Of a stretch of 64,000 nucleotides of DNA, positions 1 through 20,615 are shown in pieces. The stretch spans positions 57,742-121,741 of the forward strand of contig JASANG010002095.1 of NCBI GenBank assembly GCA_030248215.1, in the 5' to 3' direction. The notes beneath the pieces are model-generated. The model ran no database searches and was not told where the DNA came from. It saw only the letters and a list, made by a program, of their open reading frames with translations. The stretch comes from Enoplolaimus lenunculus (Eukaryota > Nematoda > Enoplea > Enoplida > Thoracostomopsidae). A program made the position numbers and the translations under genes. How positions within the stretch are numbered: position 1 is the first letter of the stretch; each line of letters begins with the position of its first letter.

Positions 1-660
1 GCTGTGGAGAAGCCAGTGAAGACTTAACCCTAACCATTATAAATGGTTATTGAGCGAAGCGAAACTCCTAGCGAAGCTCGGAGTTTCGTGAAGCGTTTTA
101 TGTTTTGTACTTGGAGGTCGAAAGGTGGATGTCCGTCTGTTCGTCCGAAAAGAATCTCAGGAACGGCTGAACCGATTGTGATAAACTTTTGTTTGAAAGC
201 CAATTATCCTGGGGTGTTAACCTCGCATTGGGGTTTTAAAATTTTAAGCCGTTTATTAGCTACAGGCTAATTTGAATAATTAATTAAGCCTAAATTAGTA
301 CTTTCCATAATATTTCACTAATTATTACAGTTAGAAGCAATCTAATTTTAGCATTAAAGGGTTTTTTGGGTGCGAGGAATCTGCGTAGACTGTTTACAAA
401 CCTCCAAAACCGATGATTGAGCAGTTAGCTAATAGATAATTTGCATATTAGCATTGGTTATAAGCCTAAATTAGGACTTTCTACATATTTAACTAATTAT
501 TAAGGTTAGCTTAATTGACAAGACAAAATTAGGACTTTTTAAATTATTCCAAAAGTTATAGGGTGGCTGAAGGGTTTTTGGGTGCGAGGAATCTGAGGAA
601 ATTGCTTACAAACCTCCAGAACCGATAAATGAATAGTTAGCTAATAACTAATTTGCATAT
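1..660. repeat. Tandem/dispersed repeat family G (inverted copy at 10187-10570)
   Basis: Two related units of roughly 200 bases lie here. Each contains GGGTGCGAGGAATCTG, then ACAAACCTCC, then GTTAGCTAATA and TAATTTGCATATTA. The reverse complement of the same words (CAGATTCCTCGCACCC, TATGCAAATTAGCT) recurs at 10187-10570. No gene is seen. The element type is unknown, and the unit limits are approximate. Confidence 0.6.
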
Positions 661-718
661 TACCTTAATTGCTTACGTGTGTTCGAGCTTCGCTCAATAA
701 ATGTAGTCCCACTACGAC

Positions 719-961
719 TGGAAATTTTAGACGAACGGTTCACATTTCAATTAATTTTTTCAAACACAGACGCAAGAAAGATATCAGTTTTCCTGACCGG
801 ACACACTGATTTGCGCCCAGAAATGAAATGGATAGCATTCAAACTGACTGTTATGTCCAAAAAGTATCGGCAAAGAATCGGCTTTTTTTATGCAGTGCCG
901 ATGCCGATACTCAAGAAAACTGCCGATTATTGCCGATGCCGATTAATCGGCACATCCCTAC
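719..961 (-). mobile_element. Truncated hAT-like MITE, ATCGGC family
   Basis: This stretch ends in ATTAATCGGCACATCCCTA and is rich in GCCGAT words. The interior (GAACGGTTCACATTTCAATT) matches the inverse of the fuller copies at 11971-12379 and 39848-40270. One end is missing. A short run of GAGACTGAGACT directly downstream (962-990), ending CATCCCTA, is a remnant of another family with the same terminal design. Confidence 0.6.
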
Positions 962-989
962 TTGAGACTGAGACTGAGATTGAGACTTC

Positions 990-2340
990 CATCCCTAGAA
1001 CACTATGTAACAGTGGTTGGCCTTTTGGTACATTGTCAACAGTTCCATTATGAAGATTGTTTCTGTTATTACAGTAATATATGTAGGGCGTTCATTCAGA
1101 TGGTTTTCATGCATGATTCAAACGGTAGCTTTGAGTAGAAACATTAAATGATGTAAATACGTATATACATCGAACAACTGTGTACGTTTCTGTTTCCGCT
1201 TAAAGCCACCAGTAACATGCATTTTGTAGTACTTACTGAAACTGAGTAGTTAAAGTTTTGCTAGGGTTTGTAGTCGTAGATCGATCGGATGTTAATTTTA
1301 TCGGGTACCGTAACCAGAGTCGGATACGTAGTAAGATGGAAGCTTCGAAAAATACAAAACATAAAAAGAAAAACTACGAAAAAAGCATTAGAAAGAATTT
1401 ATTTTGAAAAGTTTTATATTTTTTGATGATGACCCAAAATTGACTGAGACCTAGACTTTTTTGGCCGGTCTCGGTAGTCAGGTATTGGTCTCGGTTTTTA
1501 ACCGAGACCGCCCATCTTTGCTGAACATTAACCGGATATAGGGTATAAATTTGTGCACTGTTGGAAGTATTTGAGTAATGCATAAATATATGTTTACAAA
1601 TGTAAAGTTAGTTTTTTGGCATGTATTTTTCATGTAGAAAATTCTAGTATTTCTATATCTAAAAGCCAGTTTTATGATCGGAATAGCAGCCGCAAATATC
1701 TGGTAAATTTACACCGGGTACGGATGTCGGTTTTTGCTGGTTACTGTAGCGGATATCCGGTCCTCTTTAAAATAAATGATATTGGACGGTCAGCCACCTG
1801 TTTAAAAAGCGTTCACCATCACACATAAATGAAATGCCTATAATTTATTATATTAAAATAGAGCCAAGTATTAGAAAGACTGGCTCCGTTTTACTTGATA
1901 AAGAACTAAACCGTTTAAAAAGTTTAAATCGTGCCATCATGAACTGGTGTCTGGTCGGCTTAGCTTTAAGATAGCATATGTACTGAGTGAACGAATTATG
2001 TTCGCCCGATACGTGTTGCAATGTAAACACTGAAATGTAATGCGTATTAGGTAAACGGAATTGCTTGACAAATCACAGAGTTGAGTTAATCGTTAAATGA
2101 AAAAATTAATGAAGTCGACTGGGGCAACTGTTTAACATATACAGCAGTTTAGGACATTGGTTTAAGGTAGGCAAATTGTATTAGTTGCTGTTGTGCCTGG
2201 ACCTGAACAAAAACCCACAGCGGAATGTAATTGCATTACGCACAAAAGTGTTTGAGTTTTGGCAATTAAAATTTGCCGCGATCAGTTTAAGCTTTATTGA
2301 TTATTTGCAATCTTGTAACTTGTTTTTGCTGTAAAGAAAG
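990..2340. other. Non-coding stretch, no gene recognised
   Basis: No convincing coding exon is seen on either strand. A remnant of the GGTCTCG transposon family (compare 38707-39456) is visible around 1447-1516. The rest is AT-rich sequence without recognisable content. Confidence 0.5.
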
Positions 2341-2672
2341 CAGGGTGGCAGCAAAAGTTCGGATTCGGCAAAAGTGCAATATATATATACTTCAGAGTTC
2401 CTCACAGAAAGCAGGAACATAAATCTTTTTTCACTGAACAGGAATTACAAGTATATTGCACTACCGAATTATTGTTATTGCACTATAATTCAAACAAAAT
2501 ATTCGATTCGATCAGAGATTGTAAAATAGAAGTTTTGAAATATTTTCAAAAATGACAAAAATATGAATTATTGATAATTTGAAATTTGAAAATTTTGCAA
2601 AATTCAAGGTTCCGATTCGGCAAATTACTAGCAGATTGGGATTCTGTCAAATAGTGGATTCGGTGTCACCTG
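2341..2672. mobile_element. hAT-like MITE, GATTCGG family
   Basis: It begins CAGGGTGGCAGCAAAAGTT and ends GATTCGGTGTCACCTGG, an imperfect terminal inverted repeat. The word GATTCGG or TTCGGATTCGG recurs near both ends. A related copy is at 40581-40956. No transposase frame is present. Flanking target duplication is not clear. Confidence 0.5.
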
Positions 2673-4567
2673 GAAGCAAATATTTTTTCCAAAGTGCGAT
2701 CTATTGCATTCTGCTACTTAACAAAAGAAACACGCAACGTGTACAGTTTCTTCAATTCAGCTAGTGAAACTATACTAAAACACACGACGCTACAGTAGAC
2801 GGGTGGCAATGAATTATCAGTAGTTAAGTATAGGTACCATAGTTTAACTCAAATTCACGAGGATAAAACGTTTGTTTCAATATATATTTTGTTATAAACA
2901 TTTTGATAAAATTTAGTCTAGAATTAAGATTAGTGTAGATATAATATAATTCATTGTCATTAGAGGGGTTCGTACTCGGGACCGTCTGCTGTCGCACATG
3001 TTACGCGGAGTAACGCGATGGTGTGTCTGTGCTGCTGTAAATGCATAACTGGATATACCCGTATGCGGCACTGCGCAGATGCACCTCAAATTCGTCAGGT
3101 CCGGTTCGATGGTGACTGATCTACATATTAGTTGCGTTGGATGCAGAAAACTGTTGGATAATTCAGGAGGTAACGTGAAGTGTTTATGGCACATTTAGTT
3201 GTTTTAGGCATTTAAACGGCAGCGGTAATTGTGTTTTGAGGAGTAACAAAGGGCTCTGATCAAAACGGTGTTGCGAACTCTGTAGTATGACACCCGTCGC
3301 CCAGTCTCCTCGTGTACCTTGGCTGCAGGTCTGTGCACATGACCTTCAGCCGTAGAGGATTGCATTTGTTCGGATGAGTTTAAAAGCGCATGCTCACAAT
3401 GCAATAGAACCGCGTAAGGATCCCTTGAAGCGCGCTTGCGCTATATGCAATCCTCTGTGATGGTCCCTAGCAAAATTTTCATTTCGTCACTTTGAGCAAT
3501 ATGTTGCTGCTTATAACATAATCAGCGGTGTATTGTTCATAGTGATTAACGATTTTCAGATTTCTGATTATAAGCGGTTACGAGACGTGAGTCCACTATC
3601 GCTAGTGTGACATTCACATACAAATTGGATACTGTATGGTCGAATGCATGCTGGCTTAGCAAGTGCATACGTACTCTGTAAACGGCGACAATTACCCAGC
3701 GGACTGGCAAATTACAGTTCACATTGTTGTTAACTGTTAAGTACCTTAGAAATTGTGTTAGTCTATCAGTCTGTTTTTATTAATTTTCGTATCGCCGAAT
3801 AATAAGCTCAGTGGACTTAGGATGTGAACTGCGGTTTGTTATTGGTTGGTGTTGTTTAGTTATTTTACTCTCAACAGACGAGCGTTTCGTGGTCGCTTAT
3901 GTGTATGCCATCTTGGTTTGAATTAGCGGTTTATTGTTACAGAATACAGAAGGAGAACAATTTATCCGCCAGATTCTTTAGTTTTATAGATATAGAATAT
4001 TTATTCATTAAGCAACAAAATGTGATAAAAATTCAAAAGATATGTGTCGTAAACTAAACTAGTTAGGTTCATTTTATACCAAAACTTTCCAGAAGTATAA
4101 CGTATAACTTAGTGATTTACATAGCGGCTTAGCTGTCATCTAATATCGACGACACGGTAACTACGTACATATAGTTGTGTGTTATTTATGGGAGAGATAT
4201 AAGCAGGGGTGACAAAAGTTTTGTGTTTTTCCGGTTACAATACGGTCGTGTGTATGCGGTTTGACTGGTCTGTTATATTTTTCAGTAATTTAACTGGAGG
4301 TGATTAAAGCATTTGTAAGTATCAACGAATAAACTACTTATATTTTAATGTTATGGGTGTAATTTACGTATCCGGAAAAACACATTGCGTCACTACTGAT
4401 TGAGTCTCTTATCGCATATAAAAGCTCATAAAATTGTATATAGTACGTAAGCGAAATTTCATGAATACTTTTGCGCAAATTATATTTTCGTAGAATTAGT
4501 GAGGATTTGTTTAGGTGTGCATATATTATGTACCTAAATTTTGTTTGGTTGCCACCAAATTTCACAG
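2673..4567. other. Non-coding stretch with one 12-bp inverted repeat
   Basis: No gene is recognised. The segment 2940-3480 is richer in GC than its surroundings. It contains AGAGGATTGCAT (3354-3365) and its exact reverse complement ATGCAATCCTCT (3445-3456), about 80 bases apart. Neither strand gives a recognisable protein, and no tRNA fold was found. Confidence 0.35.
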
Positions 4568-5655
4568 TTTACCGGTTATGCAGCCTTGATTGTGTTGTTG
4601 GGCTTTTATATGTCGTACCAGTCACGTGCAAAATTTTACGCCATACTGCGGCGCTTGTCGGTGTCATGCTGCAGAGGTTTACGCTACAAAGCAGCACTCA
4701 TTATGCGGCTGCTTGGATTTATAAAAATAGTAAATACAGTACAGGTGATTTTGTAAATGGAGCTGTTGCGATGGGTTTCGTAATAGCACCGTAAAAGTGT
4801 TGATGGTGAACGCTTAAGATATAATCTCACGTGCAAGTCTTTGCAGCGACAATTCGCAGCGTATGTTTCAAGGTGGGACTTGCTACTGCAAGTAACCCAT
4901 TACGTAACAAAACTTGCTGCATCAAGTTGCAACTGCAAGTTCTCGCGGTACAAACTTACAAACGCAAGCTGCAGCTACACATATACAAGTTTTGGTGCAA
5001 GAACATGCACTTGCAAATTGCAACTACAAGTTCTCACTGCAAACACGTGCACGCGCAAATGGGTGTTCGCAACTGAAATGTCGAGGTATGCTTCATGCTA
5101 CCTTTAAAATATGCGACGTTTATACACTGCTCAAATATTAAATAGTTTAGAAAAATGTTTTTCATATAGTGTAATATTAAAGTATTGAACACACGTTCAG
5201 TTAGGCTGACAAATTTAGAATTGTGGCCGCGTACGTTTTTCACGCTGAAGCAAAAAGATGATCAAACTTTTAAAAGTGCAACTTTAGAATCGTAATTGTT
5301 TCGCAAGCATATCAATAGTAGGTAAGGTACCAGCTTGTTCCACGCAACTGGTTTTTTGGCGTTAACGTGATAAGGAGTTTCGATTTAGTAACGTGAAACG
5401 GCATTGCAACTATCACGAGCTCACTGTTACTTATCTCCATCCACACATGGATTGCTTTATGGTTTGTCTAAAATGTAGTGCAGTTATTGTCACTAATCGG
5501 GTCTGACAGTATATTTTTATTTTTTCAATCCAGCAGGTACTCCTTACGCCCGCCTCTACAGAAGATGAGACAGCCACAATCAAGGCTAGCAGAGAACTGT
5601 GGAAACAACATTGGAAACTTGCAAATGAGGTCACGGCGTGGGGTTACGCGTTGTA
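4568..5655 (+). CDS. Possible two-exon fragment of a membrane protein, unassigned
   Basis: Two open stretches join in frame. Exon one runs 4568-4750 after the acceptor TTTCACAG and ends at CAG|GTGATT. It encodes FTGYAALIVLLGFYMSY, a hydrophobic segment like a membrane helix, then a basic stretch. Exon two would start at 5537 after ATCCAGCAG, reading VLLTPASTEDETATIK and LWKQHWKLANEV before a TAA stop at 5653-5655. Both boundaries are phase 0, and codon choice resembles that of the recognised genes. I do not recognise the protein and found no start exon. It could be the end of a gene lying upstream of OGT, or a chance open frame. Confidence 0.35.
4828..5066. repeat. Region rich in TTGCAA/CTTGC/GCAAGT words
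   Basis: Short words such as GCAAGT, CTTGCAAATTGCAAC and AACTGCAAGT are repeated irregularly over 240 bases, with GTGCA-containing words at both ends. The arrangement recalls the word-rich ends of the MITEs elsewhere in the window, but clean terminal repeats are not visible. Confidence 0.3.
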
Positions 5656-5968
5656 ATTACAGGTACAGTGAAGCCTTTCATTGTTTTGCTTACTACGTCT
5701 GTATGCCGAACTTGTTTGTAAATTACTGTTAAATAACATGCGATACATATATACATTCTTAATGTGCTGTAAAATGTTTTTTGTTTGTGTACAATAATGA
5801 AACTTTGTTGCAGTTATATTTATGCAGATTGATCTAAGTTCTTTACCCAACCGAGCGGTAGGTGTTCAAGCTGACCAATTCTGGAATTACGTATTTCAGT
5901 ACCTACTGTACAAAAGTAGCGCAAATCAACTGCGAAAAATTTGTTGAATTTTGTGCTACACGTATTTT

Positions 5969-6303
5969 GAGAGTACGGACCATTTCTGTATTTCTTCACG
6001 TGGGAAATTTTGCGACCATTGGTTCAAACACGTAGATTGCTCGCCGTATATTACGAAAATCAGCGTTTTCGTTACTATACGTGATATCTTTCCCAAATAT
6101 AGTATATAGTTCAGTTTGATATTATATTTGCTAAACAAATTCACATAGCATTAATGCACAATTTGAAAACATTTGAGAATACGGACCGTTTCTGTAGTTG
6201 TTGACATGGGAAATTTTGTGGCCATTGATTCAAAGACGTAGAATGCTAGCCGTATGTTACGGAAATCAGCATTTTCGTAACTGTACATACCTAATATCTT
6301 TCC
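5969..6303. repeat. Diverged direct duplication, unit ~125 bases
   Basis: A unit beginning GAGAGTACGGACCATTTC (about 5969-6093) is repeated as GAGAATACGGACCGTTTC (about 6175-6303). Shared blocks include GGGAAATTTTG, TTCAAA.ACGTAGA, GCCGTAT.TTACG and TATCTTTCC. The copies differ at roughly one base in eight. No coding content is seen. Confidence 0.6.
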
Positions 6304-7532
6304 GTTTAGTATTGCTAAACAGGTTTAGATTGTGAACAACGTTTATTTGCGAAAATGAAATTAAAATATGTCTAACTGTTACGGCAACCGGCTACGACAT
6401 TTTCATATGCTGTATCTGGATTCACTACTGAAAAGTATTAAAACAACTGAAGTTACTCGTAAACTTAAGTATGTACATTGGAATGTTGTTCACTGGATCG
6501 GTGCAGTGTAGTGATATCTGGCTTTTGTACGTATGAGCTGTACTGTTTTTGGTTTTATTATCGCTTTTTTTAGTCTGTGTAAGGAACTTAAATTTTCAAA
6601 AGTTCGATTTAATTGGTTTCCTCCTGGCGTGGCTGAGTTTGTAATCTGGTTCCAAAGTCCATCGTATACGCACGAGCAAGATTTGGGCTCCGCTCCGTGG
6701 AGTTTTTGTTAAGTCTTGAATATTTACTGTTTATTGGCACAGCAGTGCACTCACCATATAACTAACCCTCTTTAACATATGAGGAAAACGTTTAAAATGT
6801 GATCGCAACCAGGGTTGCGACTAACCGAAGGTTTCACCGCGTCCGAACCTTCACTTCGAAAACTCCCTTCATATTAAAAGTTCGTATTGTATAAAATATA
6901 TAACTACATGTTTGCCATGACGACATACCAAGCCGAACATTTTATGCAGATAACAGAAGCGTATGAATCTTGAAATAATCGCGGTCCGAGTTCCTTGAAT
7001 TTATATTAAGGTACACTGTAGAGAACCCCAAGTGCTTAAAGTTTCTGAAACAAGGTTTAGTCGGTTGTAACTTTATTTCAAAGCAGCGGTATTTTGCGTT
7101 TTTATCTGTTTTCACGCACTAAACACGCATCTTCCCTCGAGCTACTGATTTAAGGTAGGTAGTTTGCAGATTGCATTGTATTAACACCAAATTTTTGACT
7201 AATCTGAAACCGAGTCTAAATTTTGTGCGATCATACGTGCTTCTACTAATTGTAATGCCTTTATTATCCGTTAAGTATGTATCAATATATAATGCGTATT
7301 TTCGTAATATGCGTGCCAACAAACTTGTCGTATTGTAATCCTTCGTATTGCACGTAAGATAAGGTAATGGTTAAAGAAAACACATAAAGTCATAAATACC
7401 TCATAAGGATAGCGTATAATTGTTTTTTACCTACTTTGTTCAGAAAAGAAAAACAACCCTTCTAGCAGACAGAACTTGTAACTCTATGGAGGCGTATTTG
7501 TCGTATAAAACAATCATTTCAGATATTTGTCA
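6304..7532. other. Non-coding stretch, nothing recognised
   Basis: No exon, RNA gene or clear repeat was identified in this AT-rich stretch. Undetected N-terminal OGT exons could in principle lie here, but none of the three plus frames shows a TPR-like sequence. Confidence 0.4.
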
Positions 7533-7924
7533 CAGGGTGCAACTGGAATTCCGGTTCCGGCTTTTTAGGCTTCCGCTTACCGGAATCGGAATTTAAAATT
7601 TTGTGACTATACAGATAATTTGTATTAACAAGTATAATATTGATTTAGGGTGTCTGTTGGCCGGCAACAATACTCAAAAACGTCGCATGAACAAATTGGC
7701 AATCATTTTTTTTCTGTAAAACTAAACTAGAATCAATTATTAATAAGTTAACTATCGACAACAATTTAATAGATAAATAATCCAGAATTTTTGTACAACA
7801 TTTCACAACAAGTAGGCCTAAAATTAAAATGTGGAAATTCCGATTTCGATTGATTATGCAATCGGAATCGGAACTCACTTTGACTCGGAATTCTAATCGG
7901 AACCGGAATTCCGAATGCACCCTG
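7533..7924. mobile_element. hAT-like MITE, CCGGAA family
   Basis: The element runs from CAGGGTGCAACTGGAATT to CCGGAATTCCGAATGCACCCTG, an inverted pair of ends. Subterminal CCGGTTCCGG/CGGAACCGG words are repeated. The interior is AT-rich without a transposase frame. It belongs to the same family as 8058-8442 and 15438-15809. Confidence 0.75.
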
Positions 7925-8057
7925 GTGGAAATTAAGCATTTTGTTTTTGCTATGATTATTTAACCCATAATGTAGCAAAAAAATAAAATGAGTTTCGGTG
8001 ACACGTATATATTTTTAACTTATCCAAAATACATCAGATTAAGAAAATACCTAATAC

Positions 8058-8442
8058 CAGGGTGCAACCGGAATTCCGGTTCCGGTTCCGGCATTTTTTC
8101 ACCTTCCGGTTCCGGTTCCGGTAAATTTTTACCGGATTTAAAAATTCCGGTGTTATAATTTGGCCGTTTTTTTAACTTTGCTAATCTTTAAGAATCTCTT
8201 TAGAAAGCCACTTGTATTCCGAATATAAGCCATTGATGGTGGATTTCACTTCAGTCGACGACGAAAATCTAAAATACAACAAATAAAATAAATACCTATG
8301 TTCTACTAAGGTTATTTCACAAATAATAGAGCAAAAAATAAGATTAAAATGAAATTTTTGGTGAAATGCATTTTTCACTTTCCGGTTCCGGTAAAATTTT
8401 CAAATTCCGGTTCCGGTAAATTGTAATTCCGGTTGCACCCTG
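8058..8442. mobile_element. hAT-like MITE, CCGGAA family
   Basis: The ends are CAGGGTGCAACCGGAATTCC and AATTCCGGTTGCACCCTG. TTCCGG words crowd both ends. The flanks CCTAATAC and AATAATAC are a possible worn 8-bp target duplication, the size typical of hAT elements. Its interior is nearly the inverse of the copy at 15438-15809, so the two are recent relatives. Confidence 0.8.
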
Positions 8443-9162
8443 AATAATACCTATCTTCAACTAATGTTATTTCACCAATAATACTGCAAAAAATAAAATA
8501 ATTTTTTCAGATTAAAGCTTTACCCTGATGTGCAAACGTATATTGTTTTGCAAAAAGTTTATTAAATATCTTGGTTTAGTAAATCGTAAAAGATACGAAT
8601 ACATTGTGTAAGCGTAAAATGATGGTTTCAATTGTAATATGAATTGTCAACACTTATGTGATACATGTAAATATTGCAGAAAAGCAAAACAAACATTTGT
8701 AAAAGGTTTGTATACGACAGTTTTCCTGATAAAAAGACCTTAAAATGCTAAGCTGATAATTTTGTGTATTACTTTCGTTCTTGCAATATTATAAAACTTC
8801 AAGTCGAATTTATGAGCGCCAATTATATACGTATGCATTCGTTTCAGCAAAACTGTCGTATGGGCAACCAATACGTTTTTGGGTGTCGAAAGCAGTTTCG
8901 TCCTGCGATCCACGGTCACACGTGTATATGAAAGAAGGTGTCTTTGATCACCTTGTTTATGTTGCATGATTGATTTGTTTCAGGCAGGATTACAACTGAC
9001 TGTACAGTGTGAAAAATACACTACACGAAGGAAAGTCTCTGTGGATCGCGCTGTCGTTTTTCGCGATTTGTTTTACCACACTGTTACAACATTCAATTTC
9101 AGAAAGTGATGGTTTATTTTCGAGTTGAATGTCGTCACCAATACTCATTTAATTGTTTGTAA

Positions 9163-18304
<9,142 letters not shown>

Positions 18305-18943
18305 ACGTTTTGGTATTGCAAACTGGATTTAGCTATTTGATTGACAGAATTACGCAGAATGTTTGATTTGGAAGCGAAGAACTTGGTAGTTTGAATGAAG
18401 TAGGTACTACGCTGTTATAGAAGCGGATCTCATATCGAGTGCTGATTGATTAACAACTCTAATGGCTAACCGGGCGGAGTAGAAAGTTGCAGAAATGATT
18501 TTGTGTTTGCTGTGTTTCATCCATGGCTTTGACTCATCAAGTACTGTTAAAACTGTAGTCTTGTTATCGCGTTGCTATGTCGTTTGCTGGTGTATGTAGG
18601 TATTTTTCAAATTCTCGTTGAAACAATAATGGCAAAAACTTTTAAACCAGTGTAATTCGCGAAGTTTTTAACTTGTTCTCAAAATTGAACTTTTGCGTTA
18701 TTGCTGCATACAGTGTTATATTTGAAAACAATACATGAATTTTGTTTCTATTTCTGAGTAAATTTTAGTTGGTGTGGCACGGTGTACGTTAGAATATCGT
18801 TTTGGATATACATCATTAATTTGATGTTTCGTACATGACAATAAATATGTGTACATAGTGATTTGTTATTCTGTATCTGTGACCCATTTATTATGTAGAT
18901 GAAAATAAACTTTGTTCGAATAGTATGGGTTCTCTTTGTTGAG
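18305..18943. other. OGT 3' flank
   Basis: This is AT-rich sequence following the OGT stop. AATAAA words at about 18839 could serve as a polyadenylation signal, which is an inference. No further gene is seen. Confidence 0.4.
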
Positions 18944-19519
18944 CAGGGATGGGAAGTCTCAGTCTCAAGTCTGGAAAATTGATGAGACTCGAGTAGTCTG
19001 CGCTTATGAAGTCTCAGGCGTCCAGGTTTTTGGAGGAACATCTTTGCAATGCTTAGGCTTTTGGATGCGCGTAATACTGACTGCGAACGTCTTTACAGTA
19101 CAGCTATTTACGTGCTTGTAGTGACTGGCGAATAGACTTCCGGCTGCAAAAATATCCAAAGTTGGTGTTTATAAGCACTGATATACAGTTCTGTTTTGTA
19201 TAAATTATTGAGTATGAAATTTCGAAAATTTTTAGTGGAAAATTCTTAGATATTAAGGCAACCAGTATCCCTACATAGAAAAAAAGTGAGTCAAACTTAT
19301 TTTCCCCGAAATCAACTTTTCCTGACTGCACCAATTGAGTCAAAATTCGACTCCGACAGAGTCAAATATTTGAGCGGAATAGGACGTTCAGCATTCGCGA
19401 TTTAGGATTTATTAAAATATTTCGGTATTATGCAAAAAATATATGAGACTCCAAAGTCTCGGGCTGAAAGAATTTGAGACTGTCTCATTTCGACTTCTTC
19501 ATTGAGACTCACATCCCTG
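18944..19519. mobile_element. hAT-like element, AGTCTC family
   Basis: The ends are CAGGGATGGGAAGTCTCAG and GAGACTCACATCCCTG. Flanks TTGTTGAG and TTGCTGAG match at seven of eight bases. AGTCTC/GAGACT words are repeated near the ends. Between 19276 and 19370 it carries GAGTCAAA/TTCGACTCCG sequence related to the foldback element at 50891-51113. Confidence 0.75.
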
Positions 19520-19606
19520 TTGCTGAGTAGTTAAGTATATCAGTGTTTTGCAAAATTTTGAAATTATAAAAAACGCACGTTACCGGCCACACAATTATTA
19601 GAAGTA

Positions 19607-20030
19607 GTGATGGGCATCGGGTATTTTTTCATGACCGATACTTCGTGCTGGATATTTATCCGGATACTGTAATTAAATTTTGTAGATTTTGTTTCTTGTA
19701 ACTACATTTAGTACGTAACGTCGCGTATTCAACGTAAATTTTTCACCGGGCTACTTTTGAAATATACTATAAAAATAGAAGCCTTCTAGAATTATCAAGC
19801 TAAACTGAAGTTTTTTATCATGGAATAATTTTGCAGGAATGTTCACTATTTTTAAACTGAAGTTTTTCATCATGGAATAATTTTGCAGGAATGTTCGCTA
19901 TTTTGCCTCCGGTTTTAATTCTTTTCATCAGCTGCTTATCAGTGAATCAATGCATATCATTACAAAACTTTACATAATAGCATTTCGGATATCCGGAAAC
20001 ATTTCTTTTCGGATATAAATCCGGGCCCTT
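19607..20030. mobile_element. hAT-like MITE, CGGATATC family (short form)
   Basis: It starts AGTGATGGGCATCGGGTATT, the same start as the long elements at 21033, 27714 and 29661. It ends within GGATATCCGGAAACATTTC and TCGGATATAAATCCGGG. The interior contains a direct duplication of AAACTGAAGTTTTT.ATCATGGAATAATTTTGC. Confidence 0.6.
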
Positions 20031-20035
20031 ATTAC

Positions 20036-20215
20036 GCGAATGTAAGTCTTAGCCTAAGCCAAGGCTTAAGCCTAAGCCTTACCCGTAGTCTTAAGAATAG
20101 CCTAAGCCTTGCCTGCACCTAAACACACAGGCGTAACCCCTTTATTGTGTATTTACAGATAAGTATATATACATATATATGTATATAAATATATATGTGT
20201 GCGTATAAATATTAA
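20036..20215. repeat. Degenerate TTAGGC-type repeats and an adjacent TA microsatellite
   Basis: From 20036 to about 20130, words of the form TAAGCCTAAGCC occur in both orientations around a short axis (AGCCTAAGCCAAGGCTTAAG). A run of ATATATATGTATATAAATAT follows at 20160-20215. The hexamer CCTAAG is the complement of the nematode telomere unit. Confidence 0.5.
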
Positions 20216-20615
20216 ACCTAAGATTTGACATTTCCATAACCATATTAAAATATAAATATATATACAAATGCACATACACATTAAAGCAGTCTGTTTGTTG
20301 TCCCGGGACAGCCGTCAGCGTAACATAGGCCCAAATCCGGATAACCGGTGATCATATAAGAAGCTGGTTTTATCCTTGTAAAACAAACGTCGAGTTTAGC
20401 CTGTGGGTGTCTTTTAGGGTATAAAAACCTCGATGCCGGTTTTCTTTATAGATATACTAAAGATTCCGTTATTTTTAAAGACGTAATTTAATTGCAAATC
20501 GCAAAAACCCAGTTTGTTAATGCAGATATGCTGCACTGACAGCATTACGATTGCAGCTGCATGGTTTTTTGCTTTAACAGTTAATATTTCCTATACTAAC
20601 ATGATACCCAATTTA

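Noticed and set aside
20036-20130. True telomere or chromosome end
   Set aside because: The TTAGGC-like words are degenerate, short, in both orientations and surrounded by unique sequence and MITEs, so they are interstitial.
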